A stretch of DNA of 8,280 nt. Origin: Synechococcus sp. HW_metabat.54. Its GTDB lineage: Bacteria > Cyanobacteriota > Cyanobacteriia > PCC-6307 > Cyanobiaceae. The first letter of the stretch is position 1. Every line of letters starts with the position of its first letter. The notes beneath the pieces are model-generated. The model did not search any database. It saw only the letters and a program-made list of their open reading frames with translations, and was not told the DNA's origin. The stretch lies in NCBI GenBank assembly GCA_018623675.1, contig JAAZVJ010000033.1:1-8280 (forward strand), given 5' to 3'. A program made the position numbers and the translations under genes. Shown in pieces: positions 1-5,818 of the stretch.

Positions 1-1050
1 AACACGGCGGGCACCATCCCCTTCCGGAGCCGCTCCAAAGCGGTAGCGGATCGCCGCCAGATCAGTGGTGGCGTAGTTGAAGCCGCCGTCGCTCTTCTGC
101 ACGATCACCGGCAGGGGCTTGCCGTCCTTGCCCTGCACACCCTCGAGGAACACACACTGGGCACCGTCATCGGTGACCAGCAGCTCAGCGGCCTTCAAGC
201 CATCAATCACCGCCGGCAGGAAGGGGTTGTAGAACGATTCCCCGCGTTCGCTGAGGCGAATGTCGAGGCGGTCGTAGATCTTCTGGAACTCCCGCCGCGA
301 TTGATCACAGAGCAGGCCCCAGGCCTTGAGCGACACGGGATCGCCACCCTGCAGTTTCACCACCTCATCGCGGGAGGTGGACTGAAAGACTTCGTCTTCA
401 TCGAAGCGCTTCTTGGCCTCGCGGTAGAAGGCCACCAGATCTCCGAGATCCACTGCATCGGCAGTCTCCAGCGCTTCCGGAGCCACCTGCTTGAGATGGG
501 TGATCAGCATTCCGAACTGGGTGCCCCAGTCGCCCACGTGATTCAGGCGCAGCACCGGATGGCCGCGGAACTCCAACACCCGCGCCAGCGAATCACCAAT
601 GATCGTGGAGCGCAGATGCCCCACATGCATCTCCTTGGCGATGTTGGGACTTGAAAAGTCCACAACGACTGGCGCTGCGTTGCTGACCGCCGGCACGCCG
701 AGCCGCTCGTCTCCCAGCCGTGCTGACACCTCCGCCGCCAGCCGCTCCGGACGGATCGTGAGATTGATGAAGCCAGGCCCGGCGATCTGGGGCTCCAAGC
801 ACAGGTCGGTGAAGGCGGAATCGGCCTGCAGCTGCTCCACGATGGCCGTGGCGATCTGGCGTGGAGCCTGCTTCAAGGGCTTGGCCAGGGGGAGCGCCCC
901 ATTGGCCTGGAAATCACCGAATTCCGGCTTGCTGGCGGGAGCCAGTTGAGGGTCCAATCCCGCCCCCTCGGTTCCATCCCAGGCGTCCGAAAAAGCCCGC
1001 TGCATCGCGCCGCGCAACTGGGTTTCAAGAGCCTGGGCAATGCGCAGCAT
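1..1050 (-). CDS. argS: Arginyl-tRNA synthetase, N-terminal 350 residues (3' end outside window)
   Basis: This class I aminoacyl-tRNA synthetase charges tRNA-Arg with arginine in the cytoplasm, using ATP. The reverse complement reads open from an ATG at 1050 to the window edge, giving 350 residues; family members are usually about 550-600, so the C-terminal part is missing. Residues 1-115 look like the ArgS-specific Add-1 domain. The catalytic domain opens with [17 protein letters not shown], in which HVGH (142-145) is the HIGH signature. The conserved [12 protein letters not shown] follows at 169-180 and [12 protein letters not shown] at 321-332. The KMSK-like loop and anticodon-binding domain lie beyond position 1. 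The ATG at 1050 (MLRIAQALE) matches my recollection of cyanobacterial ArgS starts, although it has no clear Shine-Dalgarno. An in-frame GTG at 1095 would add 15 residues. The response regulator gene ends 75 bp upstream on the same strand, so readthrough from it is possible. Confidence 0.96.
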   Translation of the reverse strand, partial: MLRIAQALETQLRGAMQRAFSDAWDGTEGAGLDPQLAPASKPEFGDFQANGALPLAKPLKQAPRQIATAIVEQLQADSAFTDLCLEPQIAGPGFINLTIRPERLAAEVSARLGDERLGVPAVSNAAPVVVDFSSPNIAKEMHVGHLRSTIIGDSLARVLEFRGHPVLRLNHVGDWGTQFGMLITHLKQVAPEALETADAVDLGDLVAFYREAKKRFDEDEVFQSTSRDEVVKLQGGDPVSLKAWGLLCDQSRREFQKIYDRLDIRLSERGESFYNPFLPAVIDGLKAAELLVTDDGAQCVFLEGVQGKDGKPLPVIVQKSDGGFNYATTDLAAIRYRFGAAPEGDGARRV

Positions 1051-1125
1051 GGAAGGCAGCAGTGTCGCGGTCAGCTCCTGATCATCCCCCGCCACGGGCC
1101 AACCAGCGGCGGAAGGCCGAGCGCG

Positions 1126-1815
1126 TCACCCCTCCATGCGCAACGCAAAGCCCACACCGCGCACCGTCTGAATCACCCGCTGAGAGCCGGTGGCCTCCAA
1201 CTTCTTGCGCAAATAACGCACGTAGACATCCACAACGTTTTCATCGCCGAAATAGTCGTCACCCCACACGTGCTGAATCAATTGGGCACGCGATAGGGCC
1301 TGACGGGGGTGGCGCATAAAGCACTCGAGCAGGTCAAATTCCCGCACGGTGAGCACAAGCGCATCGCCAGCGATGGAACAGGTGCGTTCAGCGCCATTGA
1401 GCACCAGGTCACCCACCTGCAGCACATCGGAACTGAAGCCTTGCGAGCGGCGCAGCAACGCTTTCACCCGCGCCAACACCTCGCGCACATTGAAGGGTTT
1501 GGCGATGAAATCATCCGCCCCTGCCTCCAAAGCAGCGACGCGATCATCCATTTCATCCCGAGCCGTGATCATGATCACCGGCAAAAACACACCGGTATCG
1601 CGTAGGCGTCGGCAGATATCCAAGCCGGTCATCCCCGGCATGTTCCAGTCGAGCAAGGCCAGATCCGGAGGGGAATCACGCACGGCTTTCATCGCCGTGA
1701 TCCCCTCCGCCGCCGTCACCACCGTGAAGCCCTCGGCCTCCAGCTCCATCTCCAAGAGCATCACGATGTTGGCCTCATCGTCGGCCAGTAGCACCGTCGG
1801 CGTGGAACCCGGCAT
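1126..1815 (-). CDS. OmpR/PhoB-family two-component response regulator
   Basis: A DNA-binding response regulator that is expected to change transcription after phosphorylation by a histidine kinase. Numbered from a possible TTG start at 1821 (231 aa), the receiver domain spans residues 8-125. It has the acidic pair D14/D15, phospho-acceptor D58 in LALLDWNMPG, the switch residue T86 and the conserved K108 before PF. A winged-helix effector domain covers about 133-229, with the recognition-helix segment around ENVVDVYVRYLRKKLE and the closing RGVGFALRM typical of the OmpR class. I prefer the ATG at 1815 (229 aa); neither start has a good Shine-Dalgarno. The gene lies between nadC and argS, whose products are housekeeping enzymes, and has no adjacent kinase. 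The only kinase in the window is at 5803-7260 on the other strand and is the natural partner candidate. I cannot assign it to a named regulator such as PhoB or ManR. Confidence 0.95.
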   Translation of the reverse strand: MPGSTPTVLLADDEANIVMLLEMELEAEGFTVVTAAEGITAMKAVRDSPPDLALLDWNMPGMTGLDICRRLRDTGVFLPVIMITARDEMDDRVAALEAGADDFIAKPFNVREVLARVKALLRRSQGFSSDVLQVGDLVLNGAERTCSIAGDALVLTVREFDLLECFMRHPRQALSRAQLIQHVWGDDYFGDENVVDVYVRYLRKKLEATGSQRVIQTVRGVGFALRMEG

Positions 1816-1827
1816 CGGCAAAGCGAG

Positions 1828-1893
1828 TCTGAAAAAACGCTAGTGACAACGCTTCAGACCCACAACTGATCCAGTGCTCAACCCCTTCAGACC
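1828..1893. repeat. Three TTCAGAC-type heptamers upstream of the response regulator
   Basis: The 71-bp gap between nadC and the response regulator contains CTTCAGACC at 1852-1860. The same 9 bases recur at 1885-1893, running into the nadC stop codon. The inverted heptamer GTCTGAA lies at 1828-1834. The direct copies are 33 bp apart, close to three helical turns. The inverted copy and the 1853 copy could also form a 7-bp stem with an 18-nt loop. This could be an operator for the regulator gene or a weak hairpin. The heptamer also occurs once by chance inside the regulator gene (1166-1172), so the assignment is weak. Confidence 0.3.
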
Positions 1894-2777
1894 AAGGTGT
1901 GACCGCTGAAGCGCATGCTCAGATCCAACCAGGAGCTACGGGTCACAGGGGCACTGGTGGAGATCAAGTCGATCCCGGTGGCGGCATAGGCCCCCAGCTG
2001 GGCCGGTTGAATCCCGGAGGCCTCGAGCACCACCGGAGCACCACCCTGGCGACTCCGTGCCTGCTCCCGCAGCTGCGGCACCAGCCCCACGAGCTCGGCC
2101 GGAGTGAATTCATCCAGCAACACACCATCGGCCCCTGCCTCCACAGCGGCCCGCGCCTCATCGGCCGTTTCCGCCTCCACAATCACGCGAGTCGGCCAGG
2201 GAGCCTGGGCACGCACAGCGGCCATGGCCTGCGCAACCCCACCGGCCCAAGCGAGATGGTTCTCCTTGAGCATGGCCGCATCGTCGAGACCCATGCGGTG
2301 ATTCACACCGCCGCCACAGCGCACCGCATATTTCTCCAGTTCGCGTAATCCCGGAGTGGTTTTGCGGGTGTCCGCGAGGGCAACCTCTGACCCAGCCAGT
2401 TCCGCCACCAGATGGGCCGTGGATGTAGCAATTCCGGAAAGACGCATGGCCAAGTTGAGAGCTGTGCGCTCCAAGGCCACCAGCACATCAGCCCGCCCCT
2501 CCAGCTCCAACAAACGATCGCCAGCACGAACGCCCATCCCATCCGCCACCAGCAACTTCAGGTTGCAACCACCGTCTGGAGGGTGCAGTTCTTGCAGCAA
2601 GGGTTCCAACAGCACCCCACCGCAAAACACACCATCCGCCTTGGCCACCCAATGGGCCTCACCACGGCGCGTCCGCAACGCCGGCGCGGTGAGATCACCT
2701 CGCCCCAGATCTTCCTGCAACCAGTCGCCGAGCTGACGGCGCAACCGTGGCGTGATCGTCAACGTGGCAGGAGCCAT
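1887..2777 (-). CDS. nadC: Nicotinate-nucleotide pyrophosphorylase (quinolinate phosphoribosyltransferase, carboxylating)
   Basis: This enzyme converts quinolinate and PRPP to nicotinate mononucleotide, CO2 and pyrophosphate, the step of de novo NAD synthesis after NadA/NadB. Numbered from the ATG at 2777 (296 aa, the usual family length), EDLGRGDLT is at 22-30 and ERTALNLAMRLSGIAT at 103-118. The core substrate-binding block follows, with DTRKTTPGLR at 136-145 and EKYAVRCGGGVNHR at 148-161, then KENH at 171-174. Further on are a VEAET strand, a GVLLDEFTP strand, LEASG and the terminal ISTSAPVTRS...LDLSMRF. An upstream in-frame ATG at 2813 would add 12 residues. I prefer 2777 because of the family length and a GGAG at 2782-2785 just before it. 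The gene follows mnmE on the same strand with a 56-bp gap. The phosphate-binding loop reads STSAPVT instead of the SVGALT of E. coli NadC, which I believe is a cyanobacterial variant. Confidence 0.96.
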   Translation of the reverse strand: MAPATLTITPRLRRQLGDWLQEDLGRGDLTAPALRTRRGEAHWVAKADGVFCGGVLLEPLLQELHPPDGGCNLKLLVADGMGVRAGDRLLELEGRADVLVALERTALNLAMRLSGIATSTAHLVAELAGSEVALADTRKTTPGLRELEKYAVRCGGGVNHRMGLDDAAMLKENHLAWAGGVAQAMAAVRAQAPWPTRVIVEAETADEARAAVEAGADGVLLDEFTPAELVGLVPQLREQARSRQGGAPVVLEASGIQPAQLGAYAATGIDLISTSAPVTRSSWLDLSMRFSGHTLV

Positions 2778-2781
2778 GGCA

Positions 2782-2785
2782 CTCC
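2782..2785 (-). promoter_or_regulatory. Probable ribosome binding site of nadC
   Basis: On the minus strand GGAG lies 4 nt before the ATG at 2777. The spacing is short but usable. It favours this ATG over the upstream in-frame ATG at 2813, which has only a distant GGTGAG. Confidence 0.5.
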
Positions 2786-2833
2786 ACTCAAAAGGCAGGG
2801 GCAATGGCCCCATGTTGGCCGCTCACCAACCCC

Positions 2834-4228
2834 TTACTTACCAATGCAGAAGCGGGAGAAGATGCGATCTAACACCGATTCCGTGAGTTCTTCCCCGGTG
2901 ATCTCCCCGAGGCTCTGAATCGCCTGGCGTAAATCAATGGTCCAAAAATCCCAGGGGAGCCCCTGAGCGGCCACCTCTTCGCTGCGGTGGAGAGCCTCAG
3001 CCGCCGTCGCGGCCAGGTCCATCTGGCGCTGGTTGAGAGCCAGCAGCAAGGGCTGCTCCGTCAGGGCACCGCAGCGCTGCAAGATCAGCCTCACCAGATC
3101 GGCTTCTCCGGCGCCGGTCTGGGCGCTGAGCGTCACATCCACAGCCGGTGCAGCGTCATGTCCATCGGCCATCACGGTCGCCAAATCCTCTTTGTTGCCC
3201 ACCAGCAAATGCGGTACCGCCTCAGGGATCCGGGCCAACAACGCTTGATCCTCAGGTGTCCAGCCTGCGCTGAGATCAAAGAGCAGCAACACCAGATCGG
3301 CACTGGCGAGGGCATCGTGACTTCGCGCAATGCCCAGTTGCTCCACCGCATCGGTGGTGGAACGGATCCCGGCCGTATCCAGCAAGGTGATCGGGACCCC
3401 CTCCAGCACGATCTCGCTTTCCAGCAAGTCGCGGGTGGTGCCCGGCAAATCAGTGACGATCGCTCGCTCGCGGCGACTGAGGCGATTGAGCAAGGAACTC
3501 TTGCCCACATTGGGGCGACCGATCAATGCCACCCGCAAACCGCTGCGTAAGGCATCCCCGCGTTCGCCATCGGCCACCAGCTCAAGCAGCTTCTCGCGCA
3601 CCTCCATCAGCTCCCTCAGAAGGGCCTCGCCATCCAAAGGCGGGAGGTCTTCCTCGAAATCCACCCGCGCCTCCAGCTCGCTCAACTGATCGAGCAGGCG
3701 CTCCCGCAACGCGCCAATGCGGCGTTGGATCCCCCCATCCAGCCCCGCCATCGCCAATTGCGCCGCCCGCTGACTGCGGGCCGCCACCAAATCGGTGATG
3801 GCTTCGGCGCGGGTGAGGTCCAAGCGTCCATTGAGGACAGCTCGCTGACTGAACTCCCCTGGCAGGGCACGGCGCACATCCGGCTGCTCCAGAACGCGCG
3901 CCAACACTCTCTGCACGGCAATGACTCCACCGTGGCAATGGATCTCCACCACGTCCTCCGCTGTGAAGCTGCGGGGTGCCTGCATCACCAACACCAACAC
4001 CTCATCCAGCCGCTCCACACCATCAGCGGCCAGCACATGGCCATAGAGCACCCGATGGCTGGCCCACTCCTGCTGACCAGGGAAACGGGTCACGGCCTGC
4101 ACAGCCTGCTGCGCCTGGGGACCCGACAGACGAATCACAGCGATGCCGCCTTGCCCTGGTGCCACTGCCGTCGCCACTGCAGCGATCGTGTCGAGCGAGG
4201 GAGGATTGCCGGTCTCAGGCGCAGGCAT
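2834..4228 (-). CDS. mnmE: tRNA uridine-5-carboxymethylaminomethyl(34) synthesis GTPase MnmE (TrmE/ThdF)
   Basis: MnmE is a potassium-dependent GTPase that works with MnmG to modify the wobble uridine (U34) of certain tRNAs. Numbered from the ATG at 4228 (464 aa, close to the usual 450-460), the N-terminal tetrahydrofolate-binding domain starts with DTIAAVATAVAPGQGGIA. It continues through EIHCHGG (95-101) and the LPGEFSQRAVLNGRLDL segment (122-138). The inserted G domain has GRPNVGKSS (237-245, G1), TTRD (264-267, G2), DTAG (284-287, G3) and NKED (345-348, G4). The protein ends in FCIGK, which carries the essential C-terminal cysteine. All key residues are present, so it should be active. 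A GTG at 4255 would add nine residues and has a GGGGAG nine nt upstream, so the start is not settled. The gene diverges from the DUF2062 gene and leads the nadC-regulator-argS run on the minus strand. Confidence 0.97.
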   Translation of the reverse strand: MPAPETGNPPSLDTIAAVATAVAPGQGGIAVIRLSGPQAQQAVQAVTRFPGQQEWASHRVLYGHVLAADGVERLDEVLVLVMQAPRSFTAEDVVEIHCHGGVIAVQRVLARVLEQPDVRRALPGEFSQRAVLNGRLDLTRAEAITDLVAARSQRAAQLAMAGLDGGIQRRIGALRERLLDQLSELEARVDFEEDLPPLDGEALLRELMEVREKLLELVADGERGDALRSGLRVALIGRPNVGKSSLLNRLSRRERAIVTDLPGTTRDLLESEIVLEGVPITLLDTAGIRSTTDAVEQLGIARSHDALASADLVLLLFDLSAGWTPEDQALLARIPEAVPHLLVGNKEDLATVMADGHDAAPAVDVTLSAQTGAGEADLVRLILQRCGALTEQPLLLALNQRQMDLAATAAEALHRSEEVAAQGLPWDFWTIDLRQAIQSLGEITGEELTESVLDRIFSRFCIGK

Positions 4229-4334
4229 CACGGTCACAAAAGCATCGGAGAACACCCCACAGCGCTCCCCATCCAGAGCTCCTTCCTACGATCCCCGCCA
4301 ACCTTCCTCCGCCACCGGCGGCAATGCTGCTCCC
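4229..4334. promoter_or_regulatory. Divergent intergenic region between mnmE and the DUF2062 gene
   Basis: This 106-bp gap (79 bp if mnmE starts at the GTG at 4255) separates two divergently read genes and so should hold both promoters. A TACGAT at 4278-4283 on the plus strand resembles a -10 element, but I find no good -35 on either strand. CCGCC at 4309-4313 and GGCGG at 4317-4321 form a 5-bp stem with a 3-nt loop, 13 nt before the DUF2062 ATG. Promoter content is inferred from gene orientation, not from a clear motif. Confidence 0.4.
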
Positions 4335-4814
4335 ATGATCCGGTGGTTGCGACGGCTCTGGCTCCGCGGCAAGAAAGCCCTGATCTGGGTGTGGCAACAA
4401 GAGGGGACCCCGGGACAACGGGCGCGGGGCTTAGGGGCAGGCATCTTTTGCGGTTGCTTCCCCTTCTTTGGATTGCAAACCTTGCTCGGGATTGCCCTGG
4501 CGAGCTTGATGCGCGGCAATCATCTCCTGGCCGCCGCTGGCACATGGATCAGCAATCCCTTCACCTACGTGCCTCTCTATTGGTTCAACTACCAGGTGGG
4601 AGACATGCTGCTGCGCGGTGGTCCAGCGCCTACAGCCGAGAGCCTGAACCAGGCAACGCTCTGGAGCCAGGGCTGGGCCTTCACCCTCCGCCTGCTGCTG
4701 GGCTCCAGTGTTGTGGGGGGGATTGCGGCATTGGTCAGCGGCGTCGTGGCCTGGAGGCTGTTTCGCTGGCAAACAACCCAACGCCGCAGAATCAACGCCG
4801 GATCGCATCGCTAA
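4335..4814 (+). CDS. DUF2062 domain-containing small membrane protein
   Basis: A 159-residue predicted inner-membrane protein of unknown function. The N-terminus is short and basic (MIRWLRRLWLRGKK). The DUF2062 core follows, with GAGIFCGCFPFFGLQT at 34-49, a hydrophobic helix to about 58, the conserved RGN at 60-62 and WISNPFTYVPLYWF at 71-84. A second hydrophobic stretch lies at about 118-140, ahead of a basic tail (RLFRWQTTQRRR). I chose the ATG at 4335 because it starts just before the family core. The frame stays open back to 4143, but that part overlaps mnmE on the opposite strand and has no domain-like composition. No Shine-Dalgarno is evident. DUF2062 proteins occur widely in bacteria, sometimes fused to glycosyltransferases, but no biochemical role is established to my knowledge. 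The binding lipoprotein gene starts 35-65 bp downstream on the same strand. Confidence 0.88.
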   Translation: MIRWLRRLWLRGKKALIWVWQQEGTPGQRARGLGAGIFCGCFPFFGLQTLLGIALASLMRGNHLLAAAGTWISNPFTYVPLYWFNYQVGDMLLRGGPAPTAESLNQATLWSQGWAFTLRLLLGSSVVGGIAALVSGVVAWRLFRWQTTQRRRINAGSHR

Positions 4815-4820
4815 AGACAC

Positions 4821-4849
4821 GGCCGGGCACCGTTCCTAGGGTGCAGGCC
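4821..4849 (+). other. Interrupted hairpin in front of the binding-protein gene
   Basis: GGCC (4821-4824) pairs with GGCC (4846-4849), and GCACC (4827-4831) pairs with GGTGC (4840-4844). The loop is 8 nt and contains part of the palindrome CCTAGG (4835-4840). The stem is nine base pairs with a small internal loop and ends directly against an ATG at 4850. It lies 6 nt after the DUF2062 stop codon. No T-run follows, so it is not a standard intrinsic terminator. It could limit readthrough, stabilise an mRNA end or restrict initiation at 4850. Confidence 0.4.
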
Positions 4850-4879
4850 ATGGGGGGGTTGACCAGGCCACACAACACC

Positions 4880-5818
4880 ATGCACAAGGTCGCCATCGGC
4901 TGGATCCTTGGGATCAGCCTGGGCGCCTGCGCTGCCCCATCAAGCTCACTGAAGCCGGCGCCAGCCAAGAAAGACGCCGATCTACGGCTCACCGAAGAGC
5001 CCTATCAAAGCCAGGCCGCCATCAACCAACGGATGGCGACTGTGATCCCCTACCTGGAGCAGGCCACTGGCTTGAGCATCGCCTATGTGCCGGCGATCAA
5101 CTACGCCCATAGCCACCAGATGCTGCGCGATGGCGAGGTGGATGTGATCAACATCGGCGTGATGGGTGGTTATCGGTTGCTTCACCAAAACCCCAAGGTG
5201 CAAGCACTGGCCGTTCAAAAGCCTTCCTTCCGCAGCGTGCTGATTGCCAACCCAGCAGCTCTCAAGCACAACAAGCTCTCCAGCACGCGTTCAACGCCGC
5301 TTGCGATCCTTCGCAACCAACGCGTGGCCTTTGGCAGTCGTTCGTCGGGCTCGTCCTTCATGCAACCACTGCTGCATCTGCGTGATCAGCAGATCGAACT
5401 CTCAGCCCTGAATGGTTGCGTGCATGAACCCAACACCAACCACCTACCCCAGCTCGTCGCCGAAGGCGGGATGGTGGAGTTTGCCTTCATCCCCAGCTTC
5501 AGCGGCGAACCACTCCATGCCGTTCCGGAGCACCTGCACGATGCGGTGACCGTGGTGTGGGCCAGTAATCTCACCCGCAACGACTTCATGGCAGCGGCGA
5601 TCCACCCGCCAACGTCAACAAAACATCGCCATTTGCAGCGACTGCAAGCGGCCTTTCTCAAGCTCAGCCTCGAAGATCCTGAGCAGAAACGTGTGCTCGA
5701 TACCTGGGGCTACAGCGGCTTCGAACGACCGACCGCCAACTTCCCTGGCGCCATGATCAGCAAAGTGGCTGACGCCCACCGCAGCGCTGGAGGCGTGTCT
5801 CAATGCCAGCAGCTGTGA
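4880..5818 (+). CDS. PhnD/PtxB/AioX-family periplasmic substrate-binding lipoprotein, probable co-sensor of the adjacent kinase
   Basis: A 312-residue extracytoplasmic solute-binding protein of the phosphate/phosphite/phosphonate (PhnD-like) family. The signal peptide has a short basic start (MHK), a hydrophobic core (VAIGWILGISLG) and an LGAC lipobox with C17 as the lipidated residue, so the protein is probably anchored on the periplasmic face of the inner membrane. The mature part starts with LRLTEEPY (35-42), followed by PYLEQATGLSIAYV at 57-70 and NYAHSHQMLRDGEVDVINIG at 74-93. The hinge and ligand loop VAFGSRSSGSSFMQP at 149-163 corresponds to the SSxSSG-type loop that holds the oxyanion in PhnD/PtxB. 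C180 lies in LNGCVHEP. An in-frame ATG at 4850 (ten residues earlier) is possible; I chose 4880 because it gives a compact signal peptide. No ABC permease or ATPase gene is nearby, and the kinase gene overlaps its 3' end, so a sensory role is more likely than transport. The ligand is unknown: phosphorus or arsenic oxyanions are guesses from the family. Confidence 0.85.
   Translation: MHKVAIGWILGISLGACAAPSSSLKPAPAKKDADLRLTEEPYQSQAAINQRMATVIPYLEQATGLSIAYVPAINYAHSHQMLRDGEVDVINIGVMGGYRLLHQNPKVQALAVQKPSFRSVLIANPAALKHNKLSSTRSTPLAILRNQRVAFGSRSSGSSFMQPLLHLRDQQIELSALNGCVHEPNTNHLPQLVAEGGMVEFAFIPSFSGEPLHAVPEHLHDAVTVVWASNLTRNDFMAAAIHPPTSTKHRHLQRLQAAFLKLSLEDPEQKRVLDTWGYSGFERPTANFPGAMISKVADAHRSAGGVSQCQQL
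5789..5793 (+). promoter_or_regulatory. Ribosome binding site of the histidine kinase, inside the binding-protein gene
   Basis: GGAGG lies nine nt before the ATG at 5803 and within the last codons of the upstream gene. It fixes the kinase start at 5803 and, with the 16-nt overlap, points to translational coupling of the two genes. Confidence 0.75.

Noticed and set aside
1071..1085. Four-codon ORF (Met-Ile-Arg-Ser) upstream of argS with an AGG arginine codon, as a possible leader peptide
   Set aside because: The ATG has no properly spaced Shine-Dalgarno, there is only one arginine codon, and no attenuator hairpin with a T-run lies between it and argS.
599..1319. Plus-strand open frames opposite argS and the response regulator
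   Set aside because: They are antisense to clearly conserved proteins, and their translations are rich in Arg, Pro, Ser and Ala with no recognisable motifs.
1822..1850. Minus-strand TTGTCA with a 17-nt spacer as a promoter for the response regulator
   Set aside because: The hexamer at the -10 position (TCGCTT) matches TATAAT poorly and lies too close to the start codon.
1831..1860. T-run (GTTTTTT on the minus strand) downstream of nadC as an intrinsic terminator
   Set aside because: I could find no GC-rich stem directly before the T-run. The only pairing is a 7-bp stem with an 18-nt loop that spans the T-run itself.
2778..2813. Twelve-residue N-terminal extension of NadC from the ATG at 2813
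   Set aside because: The downstream ATG at 2777 has a closer GGAG and gives the usual family length. The extension (GPLPLPFEWSA) resembles no conserved NadC segment. It remains possible.
4143..4334. N-terminal extension of the DUF2062 protein
   Set aside because: It overlaps the start of mnmE on the opposite strand and its sequence is low-complexity and unlike the family. The ATG at 4335 begins directly at the domain.
3725..4849. Open plus-strand frame running through mnmE and the DUF2062 gene into the binding-protein frame
   Set aside because: It lies antisense to mnmE and out of frame with the DUF2062 gene, has no domain-like composition, and reflects GC-rich DNA lacking stop codons. Only the part from about 4880 (or 4850) shows a signal peptide and a family match.
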